From Faecalispora jeddahensis (GTDB lineage: Bacteria > Bacillota > Clostridia > Oscillospirales > Acutalibacteraceae): a DNA stretch of 64,000 bases. The stretch is from assembly GCF_000577335.1 (NCBI RefSeq), contig NZ_CBYL010000012.1:1-64000 (forward strand), in the 5' to 3' direction. Both the position numbers and the translations under genes were made by a program. Positions 51,388-60,495 of this stretch are shown here, one piece after another. The notes beneath the pieces were generated by a model that was given only the letters and a program-made list of their open reading frames with translations, had not been told where the DNA came from and did no database searches. Position 1 is the stretch's first letter; the number at the start of each line of letters is the position of its first letter.

Positions 51388-52209
51388 TTATTTTTCAATA
51401 CAGTTCATGGCAATCCCCGCCGGTGTGACCAGAAATGGATTTTCCGGTTTATAGGTGGGGATTCCGGTTTCCTTTTCAAAGACCGATTCCACCCCGGCCA
51501 GACAGCAGGTTCCGCCGCACAGATAAATCGCGCTGACGGTTTCTTTGCTGACGTATTTTTTCACAATGGCCGCCATCTTCTCGATCACTGCCTTAACGAC
51601 GGGGAAAATCTCCGCGTGGCGCGAGGAATCGAGCTTGATGGCCTCCGCTTCGGCAATCGGGATCTGATAGCTGCCCGCCAGGACCAGCGTCAGGTGCGTG
51701 CCGCCTGTCGGCTCGTCTTCGATCTGAACCACCTTGCCGTCCTTTAAAACGGCAAGGCCCGTGGTGCCGCCGCCGATGTCTACCACGACTCCGTCGGAAA
51801 CACGGTAAATGGTGTTGGCAGCGGTCGGCTCGTCGAGAACATTAATCACCTGCATTCCCGCGCTTTCCGCCACATAGGTGTGCGTTTTCAGGCTGCTGTC
51901 GGTTCCGGCCGGCATGGCGATGGCGCATCGCTCCAAAGGCTGGCCCAGGCGGGCCTCCAGCTTCTCTTTCAGCTCGCGCACAATGCGGCAGGCCCCAACG
52001 TAATCCACGACCACGCCGTCGCGCAGGACACTCGCCGCCCGCTTTTCGCAGGCGATCGGGCGATCCTCGGCGTCCAGTACGACAAGTACGATATAAGCGG
52101 TACCCAAATCGAGCCCCACCTTCAGTTTGCCGGGGCACGGCTCAAAGGTTTCCTTTTCAGAGCGCTCAACCTGCGCAATATATTCATTGATTCGTTCCAG
52201 TTCCAGCAA
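51388..52209 (-). CDS. eutJ: EutJ-type actin/Hsp70-fold protein
   Basis: 273 residues of the ASKHA fold: KVGLDLGTAYIVLVVLD (phosphate 1), VVDIGGGTTGLAVL (phosphate 2) and YLCGGTCCLAGVESVF (adenosine motif). EutJ is a conserved BMC-locus protein thought to act as a chaperone for cargo. It starts with TTG nine bases after GGAGG. Located between the vertex protein and an aldehyde dehydrogenase. Confidence 0.9.
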   Translation of the reverse strand: MLELERINEYIAQVERSEKETFEPCPGKLKVGLDLGTAYIVLVVLDAEDRPIACEKRAASVLRDGVVVDYVGACRIVRELKEKLEARLGQPLERCAIAMPAGTDSSLKTHTYVAESAGMQVINVLDEPTAANTIYRVSDGVVVDIGGGTTGLAVLKDGKVVQIEDEPTGGTHLTLVLAGSYQIPIAEAEAIKLDSSRHAEIFPVVKAVIEKMAAIVKKYVSKETVSAIYLCGGTCCLAGVESVFEKETGIPTYKPENPFLVTPAGIAMNCIEK

Positions 52210-52244
52210 TGCGGGCAGCCTCCGTTTCCGTTGATTTTTCCCGC

Positions 52245-53666
52245 TCAGCGGATGTGCAGCGCATCAGACATGACGCAGCGGCGCTTTCTGCAGAAAGAAC
52301 GGGCAGTCGTCAGGCCTTCTCCGGTCGGGCCCGCAATCGTAAAAGTAGTGCAGCCTTCCCCGCCCACACCGATTCCGGCATAGGACGGCGCATTCTTGAC
52401 GAAGATCGTTGTCTGCAGCAGCTTTGCCATCTTCGTCAGCTTGTCGACGTTCTTCGAGTGCATCATGGCGGTATGGCGGTTGCCGCGCTCGGCCACCAGC
52501 GCAATCTCAATGGCCTCATCCACATTCTCGGCCCGAACGATCGGCAGGATCGGCATCATTAGCTCTTCCATCACAAACGGATGATCCTTCTGCGTTTCCA
52601 TCAGGATCACGCGCGCGTTTTCTCCGCCGCTGATCCCCAGCTTATTCAGAATATAAGGAGCGCTTTTCCCGACAAACTCCACCTTGGGGCCGCCCTTTTC
52701 ATTGGTGACCAGCTGAAGCAGGCGGCTGATAGCGCTTTCCTCTTTCAGCTCGAACGCACCGACGCGCTTCATATGCCAGATCAGGCAGTCTGCGATGGTA
52801 TCGACCGCGATGACCTCTTTTTCCGCGATACAGGGCAGGTTGTTGTCGAAGCTGCAGCCGTCGACGATGTCTTTGGCCGCTTTCTCAATGTCCGCCGTTT
52901 CGTCCACGACGACAGGGGGATTGCCCGCGCCCGCGCCGATGGCCTTTTTGCCGGTCGACATGACCATTTTAACGATTCCAGGGCCGCCTGTGGCGACCAG
53001 CACCCGAATCTTAGGATGCTTGATCATCAGATTGGTGTTCTCAACGGAGGGCTCGCGCACCGTTACGATCAGGTTTGCGGGAGCCCCCGCCTTTTCCAGC
53101 GCCTGATTCAGCGCCGTTACCAGCACATGGGTCACGTTCTTCGCTCTGGGATGAGGACTGAACACGACAGTATTTCCGCCCGCCAGCATCGCAATGGAAT
53201 TGCAGATGATGGTTTCGGTCGGGTTCGTCGCGGGAGTGACCGCGCCGATGACACCGAAGGGGCAGTATTCCACCAGAGTCAGGCCGCGGTCGCCGGTCAT
53301 CGCCTCAGTGACAAGGTCTTCGGTGCCGGGGGATTTCTCCGCCGCCAAACGGTTTTTGATCAGCTTATGTTCATAGTTGCCCATGCCGGTTTCTTCGACT
53401 GCCATGCGCGAAATTTTCTGGAGCATCTCCGGCTCCAGCACCGTCTGGCGGATCACATCGACATATTTCTGGCGATCCTCCATGGTAGAAAACAGGTATT
53501 TTCTCTGAGCCGCTTCGCTGGCCTGTACCGCGTCATCCATGGAATCGAAAATCCCGTAGCTGTCGCCGCAGGTTTCGTTTTCCTCACACGCCGCAGCGCT
53601 CCCGCTTTTCATTTCTTCCATCACCAGGCGGGCGACCTGCTCGATCAATTTATCATCTAATTTCAT
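52245..53666 (-). CDS. CoA-acylating aldehyde dehydrogenase 1 (EutE/PduP family)
   Basis: 473 residues. The N-terminal 20 residues (DDKLIEQVARLVMEEMK) form an amphipathic helix of the type that targets cargo into BMCs, followed by a linker. Catalytic Cys in SFDNNLPCIAEKEV; TGGPGIVKMVMS and PSYAGIGVGGEGCTTFTIAGPTGEG are family motifs. It converts an aldehyde, NAD+ and CoA to acyl-CoA and NADH. A second paralog lies at 60496. Confidence 0.93.
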   Translation of the reverse strand: MKLDDKLIEQVARLVMEEMKSGSAAACEENETCGDSYGIFDSMDDAVQASEAAQRKYLFSTMEDRQKYVDVIRQTVLEPEMLQKISRMAVEETGMGNYEHKLIKNRLAAEKSPGTEDLVTEAMTGDRGLTLVEYCPFGVIGAVTPATNPTETIICNSIAMLAGGNTVVFSPHPRAKNVTHVLVTALNQALEKAGAPANLIVTVREPSVENTNLMIKHPKIRVLVATGGPGIVKMVMSTGKKAIGAGAGNPPVVVDETADIEKAAKDIVDGCSFDNNLPCIAEKEVIAVDTIADCLIWHMKRVGAFELKEESAISRLLQLVTNEKGGPKVEFVGKSAPYILNKLGISGGENARVILMETQKDHPFVMEELMMPILPIVRAENVDEAIEIALVAERGNRHTAMMHSKNVDKLTKMAKLLQTTIFVKNAPSYAGIGVGGEGCTTFTIAGPTGEGLTTARSFCRKRRCVMSDALHIR

Positions 53667-53805
53667 AGCTGTCAGCTCCTTATCGTAAACTCACTCTAAA
53701 ATCGGTTCATCAAAAAGTGGGCATTGATCTCTTCCTTTTCGACAGGGAGATCAAACTGTTTTAAAACAAACACACTTTTCAAGTGAATCGATACTACTTT
53801 CAAAT

Positions 53806-54450
53806 TCAGCGGCATTTGCGGATCAGGACATAATCGTTGTTTTTCAGCCCGCATGCATTTGCCTCATCGGTATCCACATGGATTTCCAGCGCAGATTTCT
53901 CTGAAACGCGAACCAGCACGTTCCCAAGCACACAGCGCCTCTCGCCGCAGGTTTCCACCTCGACGATCTCTTTGTCGCAAATTCCCATACGCTTCGCAAT
54001 CTCTGGCGTAGCATGAATATGACGCAGCGCCACAATGGCGCCGCAGGGCAGTTCCAGCGTTCCCAGCGGGCCGCAGAGCTGCAGGCCGGGCGTGTTTTCC
54101 AGCTGACCCGATTCGCGGATGGGCGCCTTGACCCCCAGCCGGAAGCTGTCGGAAAGGGAAATCTCCACCTGACTCTTGGGACGCACCGGCCCCAGAATAC
54201 GAACGTTCTCAAAGCTGCCCTTCGGCCCGATGATCGTGACTGTTTCTTTGGCTGCGAATTGACCGGGCTGCCCCAGCTCCTTGATAGAAGTCAGCTGATA
54301 CCCGGGGCCGAACAGCGTCTCCAGATCCGCCTGGCTCAAATGCACATGCCGGTTCGATACCCCCACCGGCACTATATTGTTCTGCATTTCGCGCAGCCGC
54401 TCCAAAACAAGCTTTGCAATGGTTTCCACCGTTTGATCTGTGTGCTTCAA
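53806..54450 (-). CDS. pduL: PduL-type phosphotransacylase
   Basis: 214 residues. N-terminal amphipathic helix (TVETIAKLVLERLREM) as encapsulation signal. Zinc-binding motifs VSNRHVHLS, ALRHIHATPE and EIHVDTDEANAC mark PduL, the BMC phosphate propanoyl/acetyltransferase that converts acyl-CoA to acyl-phosphate and recycles CoA inside the shell. TTG at 54450 is preferred because the GTG at 54459 sits directly on GGAGG. The 139-base gap to the aldehyde dehydrogenase has a GATCTC/GAGATC hairpin. Confidence 0.92.
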   Translation of the reverse strand: MKHTDQTVETIAKLVLERLREMQNNIVPVGVSNRHVHLSQADLETLFGPGYQLTSIKELGQPGQFAAKETVTIIGPKGSFENVRILGPVRPKSQVEISLSDSFRLGVKAPIRESGQLENTPGLQLCGPLGTLELPCGAIVALRHIHATPEIAKRMGICDKEIVEVETCGERRCVLGNVLVRVSEKSALEIHVDTDEANACGLKNNDYVLIRKCR

Positions 54451-54477
54451 CCCTTGCACACCTCCCTGCTTTCAATT

Positions 54478-54534
54478 CCGGCCCGCCGCAAAGGTGCGGT
54501 CGGGCCGGTCATTCCCTGCCGCAGCTTACGGCAG
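54478..54534 (-). other. Paired hairpins after a BMC-H gene
   Basis: CTGCCG/CGGCAG (54516-54534, over the stop codon) and a 12-bp GC-rich stem CCGGCCCG..CGGGCCGG with one bulge (54478-54508). No T-run. Likely mRNA-stability or partial-attenuation elements separating an abundant shell gene from pduL. Confidence 0.55.
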
Positions 54535-54795
54535 TATTTTTTCTGTGTCTGAATGGGGCCGGGGAATCACATGGCGGGAAACGACCTCTCCCACTGCGTC
54601 TGCCGCCGCTACGCCGGCGTCTACCGACGCTTTGACCGCGCCGACATCCCCGCGCACCATAACCGTTACCAGGCCGGAGCCGATTTTCTCGTAGCCGATT
54701 AGAACGACATTTGCCGCTTTCACCATGGCATCTGCCGCTTCAATCGCGCCGACGAGTCCTTTTGTCTCGATCATGCCCAATGCTTCGTTTGACAT
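54526..54795 (-). CDS. BMC-H shell protein (PduA/EutM type), copy 1
   Basis: 89 residues, single BMC domain: [51 protein letters not shown], and [16 protein letters not shown]. Hexamers tile the shell facets. It is nearly identical to the copy at 63591. ATG at 54795 follows GGAGG by eight bases; an earlier in-frame start has no site. Confidence 0.95.
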   Translation of the reverse strand: MSNEALGMIETKGLVGAIEAADAMVKAANVVLIGYEKIGSGLVTVMVRGDVGAVKASVDAGVAAADAVGEVVSRHVIPRPHSDTEKILP

Positions 54796-54853
54796 ATTGC
54801 ATTCCTCCTGTTTCAAAAATAAAGTGGTCTATCTAAGCCCGGCAAAATCCGGT

Positions 54854-55720
54854 TTACGCAAACAATCCGTTTACGAGGAACATGCTGAGCATAATGGTAA
54901 AGGCCGGCGGGTCAATATGGGTATCGCAGTGGCTGTTAAAGGTTTTGGCCAGCGTGTCGCCCAGAACCGTGCAGAAAATCGCCACCAGAACGCCGATCCA
55001 TACATTCCCCGTCATCACAGCCGCCGAAGCCGCCGGTAAGGTGATGTGGTGAGAAGCCGGGGCGGCAAAGCCCGTCTGAACAAAAATCAGGCTGACCGCA
55101 CTCAGGCCGAAGCAGGCGATCGGGAACATTGCCATCGCCTCTTTCGAAGCGCCCGAGGACAAGAGAGAAACCGCCACGCCGCTGACCGCAGCGCCGATGC
55201 CGAGCCCCAGCAGGATATTATATACCAGCGGGCTGCCCGTCGGCACCCATGCCCTCTTTTCGGTTCCCTCATATTTGCCGAACAGACCGGTGGTGCCAAA
55301 CACCAGACGTGTAATAATTGCGAGCGTGATCACCGTAATGGCGGGCAGATCCGTTCTCAGGTGAAGAATATCACCGTAGAAGAACTTGATGAGATAGCCC
55401 ATCACACCAAACATTCCACCCACGCAAATCACGGCGGAACTGCCTGTGCCGTTCAGGGAATACAGGATATCCGCGCCATTGGGAATCAGCTTTTTCTTGC
55501 CCGCAAAGGCTGCCGCAGCAACACCGCCGGCAAAAGCGATATGCGGCCCCAGCATGGAACCGAACGTGATACTGCCGATCGAAAGCTCGGCAATCCCCGC
55601 CATCCCCATCAGGCCACCTACGACCGCAAATACGCCTGTTAAAATAAATACCGGCAGCGCTCCCAGCATTGCGCCCAAAACTCCTCCGCCAAAGGCCGCG
55701 ACCAGCGCGAATAAATCCAT
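54854..55720 (-). CDS. Unknown polytopic membrane protein inside the BMC locus
   Basis: 288 residues, Gly/Ala-rich, with about eight membrane helices. It ends FNSHCDTHIDPPAFTIMLSMFLVNGLFA, and has GSMLGPHIAFAGGVAAAAFAGKKK and GFAAPASHHITLPAASAAV; these His/Pro/Asp residues inside helices look functional. It is not EutH (about 400 residues) and I do not recognise the family. Placed between metK and a shell gene, it is a candidate transporter for the compartment's substrate. ATG at 55720 used. Confidence 0.7.
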   Translation of the reverse strand: MDLFALVAAFGGGVLGAMLGALPVFILTGVFAVVGGLMGMAGIAELSIGSITFGSMLGPHIAFAGGVAAAAFAGKKKLIPNGADILYSLNGTGSSAVICVGGMFGVMGYLIKFFYGDILHLRTDLPAITVITLAIITRLVFGTTGLFGKYEGTEKRAWVPTGSPLVYNILLGLGIGAAVSGVAVSLLSSGASKEAMAMFPIACFGLSAVSLIFVQTGFAAPASHHITLPAASAAVMTGNVWIGVLVAIFCTVLGDTLAKTFNSHCDTHIDPPAFTIMLSMFLVNGLFA

Positions 55721-55744
55721 ACCTCTCAACCTTTCCTGATTAAA

Positions 55745-56941
55745 TTAAATAAATATGTTACTGATACAAGTCACCGCTTTTTTTCTTAAAGATTCTGTCC
55801 GATCTGTTTTCTCCCACTGAAAGCCCTGATCCTCCCGGCCAAAATGACCATAAGCCGCAGTTTTTAAAAATTGAGGCCGGCGCAGCTGGAGCTGCTCGAG
55901 AATGTGCGAAACGGAAAAAGAAAATTCCTCTTTGACGATCCGGTTCAGGTCATTCAAGGGAATGCGTTGTGTACCAAAGGGATTTACCGTAACCGCCTCG
56001 GGCTCCGGCAGGCCGATGGCGTAAGCAAGAGAAACCTCGCAGCGCCCCGCCAGGCCCGCGGCCACAATGTTTTTTGCCGCATACCGGGCCATGTAAGCCG
56101 CAGACCGGTCTACCTTTGTCGGGTCTTTTCCCGAAAAGGCTCCTCCCCCATGGCGGCCCATACCGCCGTACGTATCCACCATGATTTTTCTGCCGGTCAG
56201 GCCGACATCGGCCGCCGGACCGCCCGTAACAAAGCGCCCCGTAGGGTTAATATGTATTTTCGTGTGATAGCTGATGAGCCCGGAATCGACCACGGAATGG
56301 ATCACTTCGTTTAAAATCGCGTCCCGCAGGTAATCATACTCGATTCCGTCATCGTGCTGTGCCGAAACAATGATACTGGTAATTTCAAGCGGCTTTCCCT
56401 CGGGAGAATACCGCATGGTCACCTGTGTTTTTCCATCCGGATACAGCCAGGGCAAAAGCTCCTGATGCCGTACATCCGCCAGCCGCTTTGCCAGTTTATG
56501 AGCGAGCTCTGCCGTGAGCGGCATGTAACTGCGCGTTTCATTGCACGCATAGCCATACATGATCCCCTGGTCCCCGGCGCCAAGGCTCGTGCTGGTGCCG
56601 ACCGGCTGATTTTCTCCATCCACCCCTCTGGCGATATCCGCAGACTGGGCGTTCAGATTCGTCAAAACCATACAGGTGCGGTAATCCATGCCCTTTTTCT
56701 CATCGGTATACCCAACGCTCTGCAGAATCCTGCGGGCCACGTCCTCCACATCGACCTTCTCGCTGGAGGTCACCTCGCCGGCGATCATGACCACCCCGGG
56801 TGATACCATGGTTTCCACCGCGACCCGGGCATTGGGGTCCTTCGTCAGGTAGGCATCCAGAATTCCGTCGGAAATCTGGTCGCACACCTTATCGGGATGC
56901 CCCTCCGTCACCGATTCTGAAGTTACCAAATAATCGCACAT
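55745..56941 (-). CDS. metK: S-adenosylmethionine synthetase within the BMC locus
   Basis: 398 residues, full length. GHPDKVCDQISD, GAGDQGIMYGYA, and GGGAFSGKDPTKVDRSAAYMAR are the ATP and Met-binding motifs. It makes SAM from ATP and methionine. Its position between a two-component system and shell genes is unusual: SAM is needed by radical-SAM activases of glycyl-radical enzymes, so it may supply one encoded outside the window. ATG at 56941 chosen; three codons upstream starts are GTG. Confidence 0.95.
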   Translation of the reverse strand: MCDYLVTSESVTEGHPDKVCDQISDGILDAYLTKDPNARVAVETMVSPGVVMIAGEVTSSEKVDVEDVARRILQSVGYTDEKKGMDYRTCMVLTNLNAQSADIARGVDGENQPVGTSTSLGAGDQGIMYGYACNETRSYMPLTAELAHKLAKRLADVRHQELLPWLYPDGKTQVTMRYSPEGKPLEITSIIVSAQHDDGIEYDYLRDAILNEVIHSVVDSGLISYHTKIHINPTGRFVTGGPAADVGLTGRKIMVDTYGGMGRHGGGAFSGKDPTKVDRSAAYMARYAAKNIVAAGLAGRCEVSLAYAIGLPEPEAVTVNPFGTQRIPLNDLNRIVKEEFSFSVSHILEQLQLRRPQFLKTAAYGHFGREDQGFQWEKTDRTESLRKKAVTCISNIFI

Positions 56942-56965
56942 CACTGTCACCTGTCCCTTGCACCG

Positions 56966-57979
56966 CTACCGTTCGGAGGATGCTCCGACGGCTTTTTTAT
57001 ATTGATAGACGGTTATGTTCTCGTACTTTTTGAAAACCTTGCTGAAATAGCCGCTTTCATTGTAGCCCAGGCGGAACGCAACATCTGCGATGCTCAGGTC
57101 CGTAGACTGGAAATATTCCTTTGCGAGCATCAGCTTTCTCAAATGCAGATATTCCATGACACTGACATTCAGGCAGTTCTTGAAGATGCGGCTAAGATAC
57201 CCCTGGCTGACCGCACAGTTTTCGATGATCTGCGTCAGGCCGATCTCCTCCTGAATGTGCGCATTGATGTAAGAGAATACATTCTGCAGCAGCTCGTATT
57301 TGCGGATGCTGGTCTGCTGAAAAATGTAGTCCAGAACGCGGAACAGCCAAATCTCCATCCCGGCGGGAGAAGCGAGATACGCCTCACTGAGCGGGAACAT
57401 TTCCGCGCAATCAACCGGCCGGGCAGAAACACGGCCCAGATGATTGAAAATGTTTTGTCCCAGCTGCTCCGCAGCCGTTTTGATCTGCCCGCGGTTTGTA
57501 CCGCAGCTTCGGTACAGCTCCTGAACGATTTCGGGAACCTGGTAATACATCTGCTTAAAGTCCTTTTCCTTTAGAACCTTTAAGGTCATATTCCAGTACA
57601 GCTGCTCCGGCTGGCTGTTTCGGCTGTGCTTTTCCAGCAATGTCCGGATCATGTCGCAGGAAACAGGCTTTGAAATGTATTCCTTTACCTTGGCGCGCAG
57701 CGCTTCAATGGCAAAATCAAAATGATTGTACGAAGACAATATGTAGATCGTGATTTCGGGATTGTTGGCATAGATTCGTTTGCTCGCCTCAATTCCGGAC
57801 ATTCCGGGCATCATGATGTCCATAAACACAATATCCGGCTTTTCCTTTCGGCACAGCTCCACCGCATCTTCCCCATTGCTGACGGAAAACGCGACCTCAA
57901 ATCCGGGCACTTTTTCGATCATGATCTGCAAAGCGTCCCGCATTAGCTGTTCGTCATCTGCAATCAATATCTTATACAT
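56966..57979 (-). CDS. Response regulator with AraC-type DNA-binding domain
   Basis: 337 residues. Receiver domain (1-120) with acidic pocket DDE, phosphoacceptor Asp in IVFMDIMMPGMSG, Ser in ILSSYN and Lys in YISKPV, all intact. C-terminal AraC/XylS double helix-turn-helix (about 235-332; LTQIIENCAVSQGYLSRIFKNCLNVSVMEYLHLRKLMLAKEYFQSTDLSIADVAFRLGYNESGYFSKVFKKYENITVYQYKK abbreviated: motif 'GYNESGYFSKVFKK'). Likely activates the BMC operon. Follows the sensor gene with overlap. Confidence 0.93.
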   Translation of the reverse strand: MYKILIADDEQLMRDALQIMIEKVPGFEVAFSVSNGEDAVELCRKEKPDIVFMDIMMPGMSGIEASKRIYANNPEITIYILSSYNHFDFAIEALRAKVKEYISKPVSCDMIRTLLEKHSRNSQPEQLYWNMTLKVLKEKDFKQMYYQVPEIVQELYRSCGTNRGQIKTAAEQLGQNIFNHLGRVSARPVDCAEMFPLSEAYLASPAGMEIWLFRVLDYIFQQTSIRKYELLQNVFSYINAHIQEEIGLTQIIENCAVSQGYLSRIFKNCLNVSVMEYLHLRKLMLAKEYFQSTDLSIADVAFRLGYNESGYFSKVFKKYENITVYQYKKAVGASSER

Positions 57980-57981
57980 GA

Positions 57982-59271
57982 TCAATTAGCCTTTTCATCA
58001 AAGTTTTTTGGGTAGCGTACGGTACTGGTGGTTCCAACGCCATCCACGCTTTTGATTACAGCATCATATCCGGCACCAAAGGAATTGACCAGCCTTTGCC
58101 GGGAAAACGCGATACTGGCCTCGATTGCGCCGCCTTCATAAGAGCCCTTATATTGCTTAAACAGCTGGGCGATCTTCTTGTCGCTGAAGCCCGGGCCGTC
58201 GTCTTCCATCTGGAATACGACGTCATCCCCCTGATACTGTGCGGCGATCCGCAGCGTGCCGTGCTCTTTCTTTTGCCCAATTCCGTAGAAAACGGCTCTC
58301 TCTACAAACGGGAGCAAAATCCTGCTCGGAATCTTCTGCATATTCAGTTCGTCTGAAATATCGAGCACATATTGCAGTTGGTCGCCCATCCGCTCTTTCT
58401 GGATTTTCAGGTAGCGCTCCAGATTCTCAATTTCATCCGATACGAAAACGTTATCCCTTGTTTCAGAAAAATTAAACTTCATGAACTCTGCAAACAAATT
58501 GATCGCACGGTTGGTACGGGGAGCGTCCTCCACCACGGAAAGATTGGAGATCGCGTTCAGACTCTTGAACAGAAAATAGGGATTCATCTGTGTTTTCAGT
58601 GCGGCCAGCTCGGCCTCCATCTCTTTTTTCTGTTCATTGAGCACTTCCAGCTCTTTACCCAGATTTTCCTTCTGAACCAGGCGGGACAATTCCTTTTCTG
58701 CAAGCTGGTTGACGATCAAAGAAACCAGATTGGCAATATGAAAGAACTTTTCATAGGGATAGACGGCAATCGACTCAAACAGCTGGTTCATTTCCGGGTC
58801 TTCTCTGTGATTGCGGTCATGGTGCAGAACATTTTCCAGCCGGCAAATATCCGTCGGGGCATCCCCACAGCGGATCTGTCCGCCGATAAAGCCCCCGAGA
58901 TAATGTCCCCGGACGATGATCGGAATCGCAATTTCGATCAGCCCGCACGGACAAAAATAAACGTAGGTTTTTTGGGTCACCGCTGCCTGAATCGCACCAA
59001 ACGCGTCGGACGACATACAGATTCGCTTGGCGTTTTCATCTTTGCGAACCTGTTGACAGAAGGGAGTAAAAGAAGTCATTTCGGTAATCGGTTCGCCCCG
59101 GTAATCAACTGTTACAAAGGCAAGGCCGGTTGCCTTCGCTATTTTATCCTGGATATTCTCCAGAACCTTGATGCCAAAGAGACGCGCGATGCTGAAATTG
59201 TTGATGGAGCCATCTTCTTCAGAAATCGCATGGAAGCCGGAATGAAGATCAGATTCAAATAATTTTTCCAT
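57982..59271 (-). CDS. PocR-domain sensor with LytS-type histidine kinase lacking the phosphoacceptor His
   Basis: 429 residues. Residues about 25-195 form a PocR ligand-binding domain with its cysteines (FTPFCQQVRKD, RICMS, YFCPCGLIEIAIPI). A coiled coil (195-228) leads to a His_kinase domain. The usual QxNPHFLFN is QMNPYFLFK: Tyr232 replaces the His (codon at 58576-58578). The N-box 'VENAIKHG' is VERAVFYG, losing the Asn; the ATP-lid motif MEDDGPGFSD remains. It may be a pseudokinase or partner of another kinase. ATG at 59271 is nine bases after AAGGG. No membrane helix, so cytosolic. Confidence 0.88.
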   Translation of the reverse strand: MEKLFESDLHSGFHAISEEDGSINNFSIARLFGIKVLENIQDKIAKATGLAFVTVDYRGEPITEMTSFTPFCQQVRKDENAKRICMSSDAFGAIQAAVTQKTYVYFCPCGLIEIAIPIIVRGHYLGGFIGGQIRCGDAPTDICRLENVLHHDRNHREDPEMNQLFESIAVYPYEKFFHIANLVSLIVNQLAEKELSRLVQKENLGKELEVLNEQKKEMEAELAALKTQMNPYFLFKSLNAISNLSVVEDAPRTNRAINLFAEFMKFNFSETRDNVFVSDEIENLERYLKIQKERMGDQLQYVLDISDELNMQKIPSRILLPFVERAVFYGIGQKKEHGTLRIAAQYQGDDVVFQMEDDGPGFSDKKIAQLFKQYKGSYEGGAIEASIAFSRQRLVNSFGAGYDAVIKSVDGVGTTSTVRYPKNFDEKAN

Positions 59272-59324
59272 ACTTAACATCCCTTTCCTTGTTCAAGAAT
59301 GATTACAATAAAGCATTTATCCCT

Positions 59325-59330
59325 ATTATA
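59325..59330 (-). promoter_or_regulatory. Candidate -10 of the sensor/regulator transcript
   Basis: TATAAT on the minus strand 54 bases before the sensor start; no good -35, which would suit an activator-dependent promoter. Confidence 0.4.
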
Positions 59331-59356
59331 ATGGATTCTTGTCTGCAAAGGAAAGA

Positions 59357-60478
59357 CTAATAAATCGAATTTAATATTTTCACCACGTCTTCCGCCGCAG
59401 CTTTTGTTGGATTTAACGAAAGGCTCCAATCCTTTAGTGTGTTCAGGGTGAGCGTTGCCAGAGAATGGTCATATTCCTTTCGGGAGATTCCGCAATCTCT
59501 GATCGTGCCGGGCATTTTCATCTGGAATTTTAAATCTTCAACATAGCGGATCAAATCCCAGACCGCATCCTGATCGCTCTTTGTTCCCACCGAAATACCT
59601 GTGCGCCGCGCAAGGTCAGCATACCGGGCGCAAACAGCCGGGTCTTTGCCGTTAAACAGAATCACCTCCTTCAATACCAGCGCATTGGCCAGACCGTGCG
59701 GAATGTAACTGTGAAACACACCGCCGAGCGAATGCGCCAGAGCGTGGGAGAGGCCCAGCCCGGCTTTGTTGAAGGCGATTCCCGCAAAGGTAGATGCCTC
59801 GTGCATTCGGGTTCTCGCCTCCAGATCGCTTCCGTTGCTGTAACAGGTCAGAAGCGAGGAATAGACAAATTCCACCGCTTTTTCCGCCATCGCGTCGCTG
59901 AACGGATCGGCGCGGAGCCCTACATAAGCCTCCAGAGCGTGCGTCAGAACGTCCACGCCGGTATTGGCCGTGATGCGCGGCGGCACAGATAAAACGAGAC
60001 GTGCGTCCAGAATCGCCTCATCCGGAAGAATACTGTCGTCCACGATCATATGCTTGGCATGGGATTCCTCATCGGTCAGTACGCTGACGGAGGTCACCTC
60101 CGACCCGGTGCCGCTGGTAGTGGGCACGGCGATCAGTCTTACGTCCGAGCCGCCGGGCATCTGCTTTGAAAAATACAAAACGCCTTTTGCAGTGTCAATC
60201 GCAGAACCGCCGCCCAGGGCGATCATCACCTGGGGCGCGAAGCGCTGGAACTCGACCAGGGCCTTTGCCACCGTGTCCATCGGCGGATCCGGAACAACCT
60301 TATGGAAAATTCGTACTTCGCAGGAATTATCGACGGCCTCCAGCAGCTGCCTTACTCCGCCGCTGCCCAACAGGAATTCATCGCAAACCAAAAAGATTTT
60401 TTGGTTCCGGTAAGCGGAAAGCACCTGCAAGGAGCCGATTCCGCTGTAAATTTTCGTTTTTAAAAATATGGTGTGCAA
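59357..60478 (-). CDS. Iron-containing alcohol dehydrogenase (EutG/PduQ type)
   Basis: 373 residues, group III Fe-dependent ADH: GGGSAIDTAKG (NAD binding), PTTSGTGSEVTSVSVL, and the metal ligands in ANTGVDVLTHALEAYVG and KAGLGLSHALAHSLGGVFHSYIPHG. In BMCs it reduces part of the aldehyde to alcohol and so regenerates NAD+. TTG at 60478 is used, five bases after AAAGGAGG; the in-frame start at 60529 lacks a site. Confidence 0.93.
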   Translation of the reverse strand: MHTIFLKTKIYSGIGSLQVLSAYRNQKIFLVCDEFLLGSGGVRQLLEAVDNSCEVRIFHKVVPDPPMDTVAKALVEFQRFAPQVMIALGGGSAIDTAKGVLYFSKQMPGGSDVRLIAVPTTSGTGSEVTSVSVLTDEESHAKHMIVDDSILPDEAILDARLVLSVPPRITANTGVDVLTHALEAYVGLRADPFSDAMAEKAVEFVYSSLLTCYSNGSDLEARTRMHEASTFAGIAFNKAGLGLSHALAHSLGGVFHSYIPHGLANALVLKEVILFNGKDPAVCARYADLARRTGISVGTKSDQDAVWDLIRYVEDLKFQMKMPGTIRDCGISRKEYDHSLATLTLNTLKDWSLSLNPTKAAAEDVVKILNSIY

Positions 60479-60495
60479 GGTGTCCTCCTTTTCTT

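Noticed and set aside
52581-53660. 359-codon plus-strand frame over aldehyde dehydrogenase 1
   Set aside because: Antisense to a gene with intact catalytic motifs and ribosome site; no family resemblance.
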